Assembly: GCA_034509495.1 (NCBI GenBank)
Contig: CM067510.1
Coordinates: forward strand, 31,563,371-31,627,370
Origin: Acestrorhynchus altus
Lineage: Eukaryota > Chordata > Actinopteri > Characiformes > Acestrorhynchidae
Direction of reading: 5' to 3'
DNA: 64,000 nt
The notes under the pieces are model-generated. The model saw only the letters and a list, made by a program, of their open reading frames with translations, did not search any database and was not told the DNA's origin. The translations under genes were made by a program, and so were the position numbers. How positions within the stretch are numbered: the stretch's first letter is position 1; every line of letters begins with the position of its first letter. This document shows, piece after piece, positions 1 through 11,281 of the stretch.

Positions 1-777
1 GAACATCGCTGATGTACAGGGTTGGAGTCTGACTGGCCAACACCCAGGCGAGAGAGCAGAGATCCGTAGGAGTGGAGCCAAAGAGCACCTCTGCATGCCA
101 ACAGCCAAATGGTACATTACACACTGATGCACACAAACCCACCTGCACTGGCATTTCGGCTTAATTCAATAAAATCCCACTCCTTCATGCCCAGACAAAA
201 CCCACCGGCTGGAGGAGAGATAATGGACAGGACGGTCACGGCTGCCGCTGAGGTGAACAGAACAGAAACGGGCAGGAGCCCTTATTCTAGCGTGGAGAGG
301 GAGGGGGGCACACGAAAGAGAAGGGCGGAGGGGAGAGGGAACGAGCCATGCTGTGACCGTCCTCCCTGGGGCTCACAGAAGTGTGGTTTTCAATAGCAGT
401 CACAGCAAGAGTTCACTGTAATCTGCACTCAGCAGAGAGACAGCAGACAGAGACATCAAAGACAAGGGGACACAGGAAAAGTCACTGCGTCAGAGCCAAC
501 TAGCTGAACTAATGCCAATGCATGTGGAGGGTGGAAAGAAGCCTGTTGGTGAAAAGCATTTGGCCCCATTTCTGCAGAACCCTCGGATTGCCTAAAGAAC
601 ACATTGCAATGTTGTTCCACAAAGGACATTTCTATAGGCACACGACTGACATCATACATATAGCACTGGATCAATCCAGTTGTTTGGAATTGGGGCCGTT
701 CAGCTGTTGGGTCCAGTTCCAATTCTTGGTTTTTACCATTGTGCTCCGAGACAGACCACCTCTGATGTTCTCTAGTT
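1..777. other. unique intronic sequence, nothing recognised
   Basis: There is no splice-bounded conserved frame, tRNA or known repeat. A purine-rich patch around 290-345 is the only compositional feature. Open frames here are short and unlike any family I know. Confidence 0.5.
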
Positions 778-936
778 CAGTGCTTCTCCACCCTCCCTGG
801 TCCTGGAGGCACCCCCGCCATTCCCCTTTTTTTGCTTCAGCACACCCCATGCAACTGTGAATGGTCTGTTAATGTGCGGATTAACTGAATTAGGGCAGGG
901 TAGGGGTGCCTCCAGGACCAGGGTGGAGAAACACTG
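778..936. mobile_element. hAT-type MITE, 159 bp, with 8-bp target duplication
   Basis: The element starts cagtgcttctccaccc and ends gggtggagaaacactg, with inverted arms extending through 'ggtcctggaggcacccc' and its complement. The flanks are ctctagtt (770-777) and ctctaggt (937-944), an 8-bp target-site duplication with one mismatch, typical of hAT elements. It carries no coding sequence. Its two ends resemble those of the element at 41693-41873. Confidence 0.8.
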
Positions 937-1194
937 CTCTAGGTGCCATTAACAGGAATCAACAGCCCAGAGCAGTGGAGCCTGTCCTCAAAAGGGAAGA
1001 GAACTATTTTATACAAGAACATAAAAAAGGTAACGTGACGTGTGTTTGTAGCGCTTTGACTCAGTGGTGTTGGGCCCCTGCCGCCAAATCGATGTATAAA
1101 ACCACACTCCCACCACTGCTTAGGAACAAGACTGATGTGTTTAAGCAGCTTTACAGAGATAAAAAAATAGGATGATCAACACAAAACATAAAAA

Positions 1195-1330
1195 AATAAA
1201 GACAGAAACCCCCCGGGGAGGATAAACTCCCTCAGAGCTGGAGGAAGAAACCTTGGGAGGAACCAGGTTCACAAGGGGGGACCCCCTCCTTCTCTGGTCA
1301 AACTACCTATACATTTTTGATAAGGGGACA
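1195..1330 (+). repeat. short dispersed teleost repeat ('gaaaccttgggaggaacc' type)
   Basis: The block contains 'gaggaagaaaccttgggagg' followed by 'aaccaggttcacaagggggg' and a CCCCCTCC tract. I recognise this as a fragment of a common fish interspersed repeat. Exact family and boundaries are uncertain. Confidence 0.5.
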
Positions 1331-3395
1331 CCAGACCCCCACATCTTCGGTTATACCCCCGTGTACTGAAGTAATGATGGTGGTTTGATGTCGGTCATAA
1401 TATTAACTGTAGCAGCTAATCAGGGTCCGTTTAAATTTCTACATAGCTGGCGATGGCAGGTGGGCAACTATTCCAAATCTGATTCTACATTTATATAAAC
1501 ATAACAATCGGGAGCAAAAACACTGCATTTAAGGACCGGAATGTCCTAGAAGAAGTGCAGAATTCATCGTTTTTTTACTTCCACCTCACTCTGAGGCTTT
1601 AAAGGCAGCGGGGAGTTCAATTTTAGGTCATGCCTCAGCTGAGCAGCAGGACCGCGGGAATTTGTGATGTTATGAGAAGCGATAATTTAGGATTAAAATA
1701 TTATGTGGCTCATTTCTGCTGGTTAATCAAACAGAAATCTAACCCACATCTCATTTCACCAACAATACTACAAAAGCACAGTTCACTATTGTGCAAATTG
1801 CACAAGTATTACAAGTAACAAACGACCATTTCTTGTGCGCAATAAGCCGAATGCGTCCCTGCACTGTCTCTGAACACTCGATACAAGTTGTCCAGATCAC
1901 AACCCGGGCAGTGTTGAACAGTTTCTAAGGAAAGAGGAATAAATGACCGTGACCGTTTAGGTTTAACGTAAGTGGGAAGCGTTTCATTCACCTGTAATCA
2001 AGTGTATGGAATAAGTCATCTGTATGGAATACTGAAGAGTACGGAATACCGTGCTCCTCTGTTATTGCCTTGTAACACCGCATGGTTGCGAGGGTATTTC
2101 TAGTGCAAGGCCAGCAAGAAGGTGGTCTCCAAAGACCAATTATAAGAATTAAACCCTTGCTTCGTGATCCAAAGCCTGACTGTGGCTGCTCTTCCCATAC
2201 AGTCATACTGGTGATGAGCAAACAGTAGTGAGGGCAGACGGAGCGCGAGAGACAAGGAACGGGAGATAAACAAAGCAAGCGAGAGAAAACAAGGGTAAGA
2301 GAGCAAGATACAGCTATTGTCATGGTAACGAGTCCTTGCTCGCGCAAATCTGGCACGGCCAGCCTTCTGAAACCATGCATGGTCCACCGTATGACATTAA
2401 CACATGGGTCCTCTCTTACACTGCGGCACAGCACGGCACACCCATCCGTCCCTTCCAGCAAAGGAAGCCTCGGCTTGAGTAAAACTCGGAATCATGTAAT
2501 AGTGGGTTCCGCAGCACCGGCTCCATGCTGTCTCATAAAACAGCAGATTGAGAGCTTGAGAAATGAGTTAAAGGCCTGTCTCCTCTCCCACGCTGCCGAA
2601 AAGAGGACTGGCATCCCTCCATCAGGAAAGGTGACTGTTATTGCATGCCACTGACCATGAATCATCTCCAGGGCAAGCCTGAGCTCATACTGTATGACTA
2701 AGGAAAACCATCTTTTGTGTCCTTTGGAACGCAGATGGAGAAGGTCAACATGGACCCAGGCTGCAACACACTTAGTGTCTCTCTCCCACACACACACACA
2801 CACACACGCACATCTGCAGAGAACTCAGGCTGGGCTCCAGTGACAAAGATAAACAAAGTGGTGTACAATGAGCGGTTGCAAGCATTGTCCACCGCTTGAC
2901 CTTGACTCTCCAAATGGAAGCAAACTGTTCCTTCAGCTAAAGCAAAACAGATGAAGCAAATAAACACTCGGAGAAGACCCAGTCAGTCCGAAAGTTCACT
3001 TGTCCTCCAGCTCCAGAAAGTCTTGTGGCACTGTAAAGCTGAATGACACTCATGCTTTAAGCCCAGTGATTCTGGACAGGCGTTGGACTCTCCGTGACCC
3101 TGAGCAGAAGAAGCAGATAAGAAGAATCAACAGAAATGGGCTGAGCAAAGGCTCAAAGAAAAGATATAAAGGGTATAAAAATGACGTATCCCAACGGTTC
3201 AGATACACAAGGGGGACTGTGTCCTCAATTCTTCCTGGTCTTCGAGGAGCTTGCAAAGGGGTGTGCAATCCTGGTGCTGGGGTCTACTACCCTGAACTCT
3301 AACATTCAGATGACACAGAAGATCTTCAGTCTGTGAATCAAGTGTGTTGAAGACAAACTCTGCAGGCAGGGAGATCACCAGGACCAGGGTTGAGC
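1331..3395. other. unique intronic sequence with a short CA microsatellite
   Basis: No gene is recognised. A (CA)n tract lies at about 2787-2807. Overlapping open frames of up to 157 codons between 1988 and 2461 show no family motif and are taken as chance. Confidence 0.45.
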
Positions 3396-3399
3396 ATAG

Positions 3400-3760
3400 T
3401 TCTGTCTCGATACCTGTTTATCTTTGATAAACTGTCCTTGAAATAACTGCGATAAACGATACTATTGTAATATTAAGACCATTTATGCAGATATGATCAT
3501 CGCATAATAGTGAAATGAAACGAGTTCAAATATTCAAATATTACAATATTTAAAATGGTCAAATATGGGTCTGAAAAATGTTCCCACAGTGGAGCAGGAA
3601 TGCGGCTTTGAAACTAATCCATTGACCCAAACAATCCTGGAATGGAGGGAATTGTGTAGTCTTTGGGACATGACTGGAACTCTGATCACGAGGTCACATC
3701 CACTGACAGTACAATAAGTCAATATAGTAATTATTGTTACAGGCCTGAGCAACTATGAAT
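3400..3760 (+). repeat. family B dispersed repeat, degraded copy ('gcgataaacgata' type)
   Basis: It contains 'aactgcgataaacgatac', an 'atattaagaccatttatgca' stretch and later 'ggaatgcggctttgaaac'. The same blocks in the same order recur at 23.15 kb and 37.3 kb and in part at 46.9 kb. This resembles the widespread fish element beginning 'ggcctgtcacgataa'. It is noncoding. Confidence 0.65.
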
Positions 3761-4765
3761 TAGTGCATCAGTGTGATCAAGCCTGGTCCAACCAGCTAAC
3801 AGTCTCACAGTTCCCACCATATTCTGCTGATGGACTAGGTGTGGTTCCCAATCAAAATAAACTGGTGTGTAACCAGTTTTGTAGATAGGGGTCCTATGCT
3901 CCCAGTCATACAGAACATCAGAAACCTTGACGGCATGGCTTCAAATACTAGAGCAGGTTCTTAGTGTCACAGGTATCCATACTCAGCATTGCAAAGGGCA
4001 GAAAACAGGTCATTCACACTGTATGAGAAAACCATCTGAATCCAGTTTCCCTTCCTGGAAGTGCAAGTACTGGGAACACTAGGCGGCAGTACTAACAATT
4101 ACAAAATCCAGGACTGGAAATTGCATTTCAGGTCTTGGTTAGTGGATCCCCAAGTAGTCTCGTAAGAACAGAGGAGGAATACCAACTGTCCAAAAGCTTG
4201 TGCGGACAATGGACAGTCAGACCCAGGACGATACAGCAGCAAACGCACGAAAGACTACATGGGTCACAGCAGAATGGAGCGCAAATAAAAGCCAGCTGTG
4301 CTGCGGGTACATGGGGTGGGGGCTGCGATTTGCATGATGAAGCCATGACATTTCCCCCAGAATTCCTCCCTTCATACTATCCCCCTGGCTATTTGTGTTG
4401 GCGGGACAAAGCAATCCCAGGCTGGGCCGTAAAAGTTGCCTGCCCATGATTGGTGACAATGAAGGATCACTCTCCTCATTCTTCTACCGTCTTGAGTTTT
4501 CCTCTCTCATTATAAAGAAAGGACACATTCTATGACTGACATAGATGTAGATATACACTCTTAGTGGAGCCACTGAGTTCAGTAGATCTGTAAGACCCCC
4601 GGTCAGACAGGTCTACCAAGAGGACACCAAATGAAAGCATATGGGAAAGGTGCAAAGGTCAGATCTAGACCCTTGTAACACCAAGCCCATTACTGAAGAT
4701 CTTGTTGATGAACCTGGATCAATTCCCAAGTTTTAGTTGGGCCTCCTCAGGCTCAGGTCACGTAG
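3761..4765. other. unique intronic sequence, nothing recognised
   Basis: I see no conserved frame, RNA gene or clear repeat. Open frames around 4128-4459 overlap on both strands and are not supported by any motif. Confidence 0.45.
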
Positions 4766-4769
4766 CAAA

Positions 4770-5115
4770 GTTGATTTTAACCACCTCAGTCCACGGGACC
4801 CATTTCCAAAATGCAGCAGGCTTGTTTAGATGTTCTTTTGCAAACGTCTGATGTTGGATTTTGTGGTGAGGATGCTGTTTTCTTCAGATGACTCTTCAGT
4901 GAAACCTGAACAAATATGGTCTTCATGGAACAGTAGAACAGAAAAACTCTTTCTGAAGGACTTCTGCAGTCAAGTGAGGGCTTGTCTTGACCTCCACTGT
5001 TCCCGTTTTAAACTTTTGGAGATCATTTCATCTTCAACTTGCTTATCGGCTCACGGTAACAACTGACCAGGCGTGCCCAAAGTTTTCCATGCCATTGTAT
5101 GTGCTTCAACAATCC
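4770..5115 (-). pseudogene. Tc1/mariner transposase remnant
   Basis: On the plus strand this reads 'tttccaaaatgcagcaggct', then 'tgttcttttgcaaacgtctg', and later a block ending 'gaccaggcgtgcccaaagtt'. These are antisense landmarks of a common fish/frog Tc1-like transposon. The order matches the family but large parts are missing and the frame is broken. It is the same family as the longer copy at 15345-16130. Confidence 0.75.
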
Positions 5116-6430
5116 AAATGGGAGGGGAAAGGTCACTGTATGGTCATGTACATGATCAATATCATCCCAAAACACAGGTGGCCCAAGCCTTCCATTAAAG
5201 TCCCCCACACCGGCTGATGAAAATAATGGGTTTTCACACCACGACTTTGAAGATTATAAGCGGGTGCATTGTTCCTCACAGGAGTAATTTCATCTCTGAA
5301 CAGCAGACCGAGACGCACTTCACTTAATCCAGCAGGTGCGAGAGCAGGACCACGTGAACATCATAGGGGGGCACTCAATGGAGTTAAAGACATGGAATGT
5401 GCTTGGGTTACAGCACAGCAAACCAGTGTTGGACCGTAATTTGATCTTGAACTAATCAGTGAATTAATTTCCACAAATCTGGAGCCAATGTTTACAAAAA
5501 CCAAACAAGTATAAAACAAAACCAGAATCAAGAGCATTGTGGTTATTATTTTCCATCGAGGAGATACAAAAATCCTCAATATGACCAGAGATTTCAAACA
5601 TATGACCAGTAGCATATAGGCCAGCAACGAGCGGCTCTTTCATTGCCCTCCACAGCAGTCTATTTACAAATAACGTGCCACCTTTCATCAAAAAGAACCA
5701 ATCAGCTTGGTGGAATCGAATAAAGCCCCACCATTCAACAAAAAGAACCAATCAGCTTGCTGGTTTCTGATATATTCCATACACAGTATCCAGAACAAGA
5801 TGGGAAATCATCATTTCTGTGCGTTATTAAGCAAAATGCTACAAATTATTTACAAGGTTTTCTGATTTTGCCAGAAATAAAAATATTTTGGTGCCCATTC
5901 AAAGCCTGGGCTTCGTTATTTTCAGGTGTTGCAAAGTGACCATCAGCCAGCATGCCAATCTTCAGTGGCTCCAAATTTGGTTTGAATTTAGCTGAAATAA
6001 ATTGGTTCTAAAAATGTGGGATGCAGACCCCTGATCTAAGCAGTCAACTGGTCCTTGATGACCACAGATATGGGAGCAAAAGAACAAGGAGGAGGACTGT
6101 GGCCATATCACGCCAAATGCACATGGAACAAGGAATTTATCAGCATCGTTTATGGTGACACACGACAGCCCGACCAGCGATAAGGGCAAGCAACCATCTC
6201 CAAGACAAGACACAACCACTGCTGTCACTGTACACACCATGTCTCATTAGATATACAGCATGTGCTGAGGACATTCTTGCATATCCACAGCAGGACAGAC
6301 TGTTCTCAGACCTATTACTCATGCAGAAAGGAAAAGCCGGGCATTCGCAAAAGACTGGCCGGTGAAAGGTTTATTTGTGATTAACAAAACAGAGTAATTA
6401 CATAAGAAGAGCACACTAATGACTCCTTTG
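5116..6430. other. unique intronic sequence with a 50-bp direct repeat
   Basis: No gene is recognised. The only internal structure is a pair of direct repeats at 5678-5757. The remainder, including 5760-6430, holds no feature I can name. Confidence 0.45.
5678..5757 (+). repeat. 50-bp-spaced direct repeat carrying CCAAT motifs
   Basis: Two near-identical blocks start at 5678 and 5728; each contains 'aaaaagaaccaatcagcttg' and ends in tgg. Each includes the CCAATCA core of a Y-box/NF-Y site. The spacing is 50 bp. Confidence 0.7.
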
Positions 6431-6619
6431 GGAGGTCTTTAACATTTAGACCTTTGAGGGATGTTTTCATAGTTTGATGCACATTTATTCACCAAAAAAT
6501 TGAAAAGTATTTTAAATATTTGTATGAATTTGACCACATTTTGATCAAAAAATGTTTTTTGCTTATAAGCAAAAGGGATTTAAGTGCAAGCGTTTTGACA
6601 AATTGTAATGATTAAACAG

Positions 6620-6620
<1 letters not shown>

Positions 6621-6655
<35 letters not shown>

Positions 6656-6656
6656 T

Positions 6657-6688
<32 letters not shown>
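6621..6688 (+). repeat. adjacent (TAA)n and (TCA)n microsatellites
   Basis: A pure TAA tract at about 6621-6655 is followed by an ATCATC tract at about 6659-6688. Confidence 0.95.
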
Positions 6689-6690
<2 letters not shown>

Positions 6691-6832
6691 GTATTATTTA
6701 AGGTTCAAAAAACTTGACCGTGGTCCAAATAAAATAAATAATAAAGGACATTTAGGTTGCTTGGGTTATTTATGTATGTCAGGACTTTTATTCAGAAATT
6801 CTCTGTGACCCAATATCTAGGTCAGGTGGTTC

Positions 6833-7110
6833 CTCCTCTCTCTGATCAGTCAGAGTCTGTATGCAGGTTGAGCATCAGCCCCGCCCCCTCTCTCTGATCA
6901 GTCAGAGTCTGTGTGCAGGTTGAGCATCAGCCCCGCCCCCTCTCTCTGATCAGTCAGAGTCTGTATGCAAGTTGAATATCAAGCCCCGCCCCCTCTCTCT
7001 GATCAGTCAGAGTCTGTATGCAGGTTGATAATCAGCCCCGCCCCCTCTCTGATCACTCAGAGTCTGCGTGCAGGTTGAGCATCAGCCCCGCCCCCTCTCT
7101 CTGATCACCC
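6833..7110 (-). repeat. 52-bp minisatellite, about five units, each with a GC box
   Basis: Units of about 52 bp begin near 6838, 6890, 6942, 6995 and 7047. On the plus strand each reads 'ctctctgatcagtcagagtc' ... 'gagcatcagccccgcccc'. The CCCCGCCCC core is a perfect Sp1/KLF GC box. The same unit is repeated at 54.3, 55.9 and 57.4 kb in the opposite orientation. Confidence 0.9.
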
Positions 7111-8457
7111 AAGCTAATGTTCTCCTCCAAGCGTGTGGAGCTTTCCTCAATGCTGAACATTAAAAGAACCACTAATGAAGATACAAAGTGTGCCAAGTAA
7201 TCTTCACAATTTGCAGAGAAGGTTCAGTAAAGCGTTCCTTTTAAAACTCGATGAATCAAGTAATCATCCTGGTCCTAACTGGCCACAAACCAAAGCATCT
7301 CGAAGGAGCTCGTCCCGTAAGAGTAAAACGAAGACAGATTTGGGGGAAGAGCGGGACTACAAATATCCTGGGCAGGGGGCCAACAGCAAAAGCTCTTTAA
7401 TGGGGCCAGAGGAGAGCGACGATTGCACTCGTCCCCGGCCTGCATGTCCCAAGTCAGCTTCTGTCAATAGACGCGGCGCATGTGGTCAGGAGTGGAAGCT
7501 GGGGTTGGCCACATAGCGGGCCGATCAACAATTTCGGTATCACGGGATGTGTATGTATCAAACAGCCAGAGCACACAAAGGCCAAAGTATGCCGGAGAGG
7601 AGAGGAGAGGGAGGGGCGAGGTGCTGAGTAAGGGCGATCGAGCAGCAGTTAAAGTCTGCATTCTCCTGAAACAGCAGCCATAAATAATGAAGCCCTGAAT
7701 GCAAGCGACAAAAGGGAGAGAGCGAGAAAGAGAGAGAGATGGGGGTGAATAAAGGAAACAGCGGTGTTCCTATGACTAAACAGGAGCACCGTTGCACGTG
7801 CATTGTCGGTAATTACTGACGGCTGCAGGTTTACGGCGGGGGGTGGGGGTCGGGGGGGGGGTGGTCATGCTTGAATACAGCCTTGGAAAGCAGTGCGGCC
7901 TAGAGATAGCAGAGATCATCAGTATTTAGTGTGTGAACGCTGACCTGTGTTCCAGCTCAGGCAGATCTCAGTCAACACGTCACTTTGAAAACTATATTTA
8001 TGAGCATTTCCCCGTCAGGCCCGTCCCCCTGCGACAGCAGCCTGACGCAGAGCCGTTCCATTGATTACAGGCATTGATGGGGCTCCCTTTGCAGGGGCAT
8101 CCGTTCAGAAGCGACCCGGGATAAGACTGACTCATTGTCCACCGGGCTGTTGCCCTTCGTGCTAGATAAGATTATCTGGGAGGCAGTTAAATGGCATATT
8201 ACAGGACAAAGGGGAGGTCAAATAAACGCTGCAGATGACAGGCTTGTTTGGAAAAAGGAGTGGTGCTGCTGGGTATTAAAATATGGCCACGGCTGAACCT
8301 CCAAAAAGAAGCAATGTAGTGACCCCAAAAGAACAAACGTCAGATAAGCTCGTTATGTCCAAGCATACACATCGAGGGGCTTACAGCGGAGACGTGGGAT
8401 TTCAGAGGAAAGGTGGATGATGACACATGGTGGGTTGTCTATGCTTTTATGTGTGTG

Positions 8458-8497
<40 letters not shown>

Positions 8498-9264
8498 AGA
8501 CTAGGGCTTCTCTTTGAACTCTTATCTCCTGCGCCTGGGCCAGATGGCGCTGTGCTGCACAGTGTTACATAATCAAAACAACGCGCACATTTCCTCAGCA
8601 ACGCGTCGCTCATCTGAAAGCACTGTTCAACATTTTACAGCCCCCTCACACTCAAACAGCCCCTCCGTCATGTCCCATTCAGCTGCTGTTACTCCCTCTG
8701 TTCTTCCTCCATTAAACTGCACAGCAGGGCCGACTAACCCTCCAAACAAATAATGACTTTTCTGAAAGACGAGAGTTGGATTATAAAGCTAAAAGAGCTC
8801 AGAACCCTCAAATTAAGCCGCTGTGGCCCAACAGGCGACAAACCAGGCCTCCCACTTCTATCCCACGCTTTCATTTCTGCTGAGCCAGCAGCCCAGCGGC
8901 CGAATCACACACTAAAACACGGGTCTGCACTGCACGGAAGACGAGAACCAGAGGGACTAATTCAAAATGCAAATAAACAAAGGTGCTTCAAATGGATCTT
9001 TGAAGACCTTAAAGGACCTTTGGTGTTTGGATGCAAGTTTGTAATGGAGATGTGTGAGGAAGAACCTTATGAAGGTCTAAAGAACCATCACATTCACTCT
9101 CTAATGGCAAACGTCATTTTGTGGAAAACCCCAGTTGGATTTTGATCCGTACTGATCTATCCGTGCACTATTCCATTTCACAACACATACTGAGATATGA
9201 TGCCTTCTGATGTCTGCCAAGCTGAAACCCCGGCTCCATAAAATGCTCAGCAGTGACACTACTC
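7111..9264. other. mostly unique intronic sequence with one GA tract
   Basis: No gene is recognised. The segment holds a G-rich patch near 7840-7862, a (GA)n tract at 8460-8495 and a unique block at 7980-8240 that looks constrained. Open frames at 7175-7516 and 8753-9145 have no recognisable domains or splice context. Confidence 0.45.
8460..8495 (+). repeat. (GA)n microsatellite
   Basis: A pure GA dinucleotide run of about 36 bp. Confidence 0.95.
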
Positions 9265-9960
9265 TTAGGCTGAGCAATATGGACCAAAATGATTTTTTTA
9301 TTATTTATATCTATATCGGGATATAAATAGAGCGGGATACGGGCTGAGCGATATATCGATATTTATATCTATATCGGGATATAAACAGAGCGGGATACGG
9401 GCTGAGCGATACATCGATATCTATACCTATATCGGGATATAAACAGAGCGGGATACTGGCTGAGCGATATATTGATATCTATATCTATATCGGGATATAA
9501 ACAGTGAGGGATACGGGCTGAGCGATATATCGATATCTATATCGGGATATAAACAGAGCGGGATACGGGCTGAGCAATACATCGATATCTATATCTATAT
9601 GGGGATATAAACAGCGGGATACGGGCTGAGCAATACATCGATATCTATATCTATATGGGGACATAAACAGCGGGATACGGGCTGAGCAATACATCGATAT
9701 CTATATCTATATGGGGACATAAACAGCGGGATACGGGCTGAGCGATATATCGATTTCTATAACGGGATATAAACAGAGCGGGATACGGGCTGAGCGATAT
9801 ATCGATATTTATATCTATATCGGGATATAAATAGAGCAAGATATGGGCTGAGCGATATATCAATCTTTTCAATATAGATATAAAAATCAATATATCGCCT
9901 CAGCTCATATCATGCTCTGTTTATATTCCGATATATATATATATATATAATATTGATGAT
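9265..9960 (-). repeat. 58-bp tandem array (TATCGATA-type), about ten units
   Basis: Variant units of about 50-60 bp repeat from 9265. On the plus strand each contains 'gagcgggatacgggctgagc' followed by gatatatcgatatc. It is the inverse orientation of the arrays at 43.5 and 52.5 kb. Unit length varies because the TATA/ATCGAT part expands and shrinks. Open frames on the minus strand (9485-9890) merely translate the repeat. Confidence 0.92.
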
Positions 9961-10587
9961 TTTATTTGTAGCAATTGTCAACAATCTGTACTTTTTAATT
10001 GTATGCATTTTTTTCTAAGCTAAACAAATCTGTTTAGTTTATATTACACCATAAAACACCAAGTAATGAGTAACTCCTGCTTAATGCAGTGTTTTGTTCC
10101 TTGACTCTGATCCAGCATAGTAAAAGTCCTCCAGATAACAGGCTGGAGCTTGTCCTTTCGGTCAACAACAACTCTTGTGTAAGTCAGCGGTGTAAGTCAG
10201 CAACAGCTGATGCCTTTCCAGAGTTCATTTCCACAACCCAGTAAAACTTAACAGGGACTTTGGGAATAAGTGAGCTCAGCCTGCATGCCGAGGTACGAAG
10301 TCCAGCGATTGAAACCACACAAAACAACTGCTTACTGCCCGCCTGGATCGTGCTGCTCGCCAGCATAACAGAAGTGCCATGAAACAGCCATTAATCCACA
10401 GACAGGTTCCATTTACACGTGATCGAATGTGCTTCGGTTAATGACACCATATCATCTGACATGAGTGACCGTTCAAAAACCAGCTCCCTCCAAAGGAGAC
10501 CAGGAGAAAGATGTGTTCTAGTTTACCCTGAGACTAAAACAGTAATTCTCTCACCATATAAAAGCATTTTATAGTCTCTCTTTCCCT
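9961..10587. other. unique intronic sequence, nothing recognised
   Basis: An AT-rich beginning grades into ordinary unique sequence. No gene or clear repeat is seen. Confidence 0.45.
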
Positions 10588-11141
10588 GCAGACTTTATTC
10601 TCCTCCTTTCACCCTGATCTTCAATGATCAGGACCCCACAGGACCACCACAGAGCAGGTATTATGTGGGTGGTGGGTCGTTCTCAGCACTGCAGTCACAC
10701 TGACACGGTGGTGGTGTGTTAGTGTGTGTTGCTGGTACGAGTGGATCAGACGCAGCAGTGCTGCTGGAGTGTTTAAACCCCTCAGTGTCACTGCTGGACC
10801 GAGAACAGTCCACCGACCAGAAACGTCCAGCCGACAGCGTCCTGTGAGCAGCGTCCTGCGAGCACTGATGAAGGACTAGAGGATGACCAACACAAACTGT
10901 GCAGCAACAGATGTAGATGTAAAGTCAGAGACAGAAGCTCAAGGTGGAGCAACCAGGTAGGACTGTCTAACTCCAGCAGCACTGCTGGGTCTGATCCACT
11001 CGTACCAGCGCAACACACACTAACGTCAGTGTGACTGCAGTGCTGAGAATGACCCACCACCCACATAATAGCTGCTCTGTGGTGGTCCTGTGGGGTCCTG
11101 ACCATTGAAGATCAGGGTGAAAGGAGGAGAATAAAGTCTGC
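10588..11141. mobile_element. foldback transposable element with long inverted arms
   Basis: The left arm begins 'gcagactttattctcctcct' and the right arm ends with its complement, gaggagaataaagtctgc. Inside, 'accccacaggaccaccacag' pairs with 'ctgtggtggtcctgtggggt', and 'tggtacgagtggatcagacg' pairs with a near-complement at about 10990. The arms are about 170-180 bp, separated by about 200 bp. Two more copies lie at 24.1 and 61.9 kb. The left end of the 24.1-kb copy carries Tc1-like terminal sequence, so these may be Tc1-mobilised non-autonomous elements. Protein-like frames here are artefacts. Confidence 0.88.
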
Positions 11142-11275
11142 GGAGAAACAGATGGGCTACAGTCTTGTTCTTTGCTAAAAAAATAAAAAAAAATGTATGT
11201 TCTTTACGATCGTTCAGTCAAACGGTGCACATCTGCCCGAGTGTGCACAGGACAGAGAAGGTGAATCTCGGGGAA
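11142..11275 (-). other. jmjd1c: intron sequence just downstream of the jmjd1c donor
   Basis: A 134-bp unique strip lies between the foldback element and the exon. It contains an A-rich tract (11177-11192). No further feature is seen. Confidence 0.6.
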
Positions 11276-11281
11276 ACTCAC
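11276..11281 (-). promoter_or_regulatory. jmjd1c: splice donor of the jmjd1c exon (GTGAGT)
   Basis: On the minus strand the exon ends CCAGCTCTG and is followed by GTGAGT, a near-consensus U2 donor. The reading frame at the junction is phase 0. Human JMJD1C continues after ...QWPAL with residues from the next exon; no such continuation is found downstream in this window. Confidence 0.88.

Larger units (their letters stand above)
6440..7110 (-). repeat. family A dispersed repeat, inverted copy with 52-bp minisatellite
   Basis: On the minus strand it carries the family A landmarks: the 52-bp GC-box units, a degenerate 'acccacatattggg' block, 'ttctgaataaaagtcctgac', then a 3' part with 'gtgaataaa'. 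Family A recurs about twelve more times in this window, in both orientations. It has no coding capacity. (TAA)n and (TCA)n microsatellites have expanded within or next to it. Confidence 0.8.
1..11281 (-). other. jmjd1c: jmjd1c intron (downstream side), incomplete at the window edge
   Basis: Everything left of the donor is inferred to be intron. No open frame here matches the expected following JMJD1C segment, and the content is repeats and unique noncoding sequence. The extent beyond base 1 is unknown. A nested gene is not excluded, but none is visible. Confidence 0.65.

Noticed and set aside
6833..7110. CRISPR-like direct repeats
   Set aside because: Units are contiguous with no unique spacers, and the genome is a vertebrate; this is a minisatellite.
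9485..9890. Repetitive protein-like frames rich in RYRYI and CLYPHIDI
   Set aside because: They only translate the 58-bp tandem array; the same type of frame occurs at 52.5-52.7 kb.
10788..11105. Frames with MVRTPQDHHRAAIMWVVGHS, also at 24.2-24.5 kb
   Set aside because: They are recurrent because the foldback element is recurrent; the element is palindromic and noncoding.
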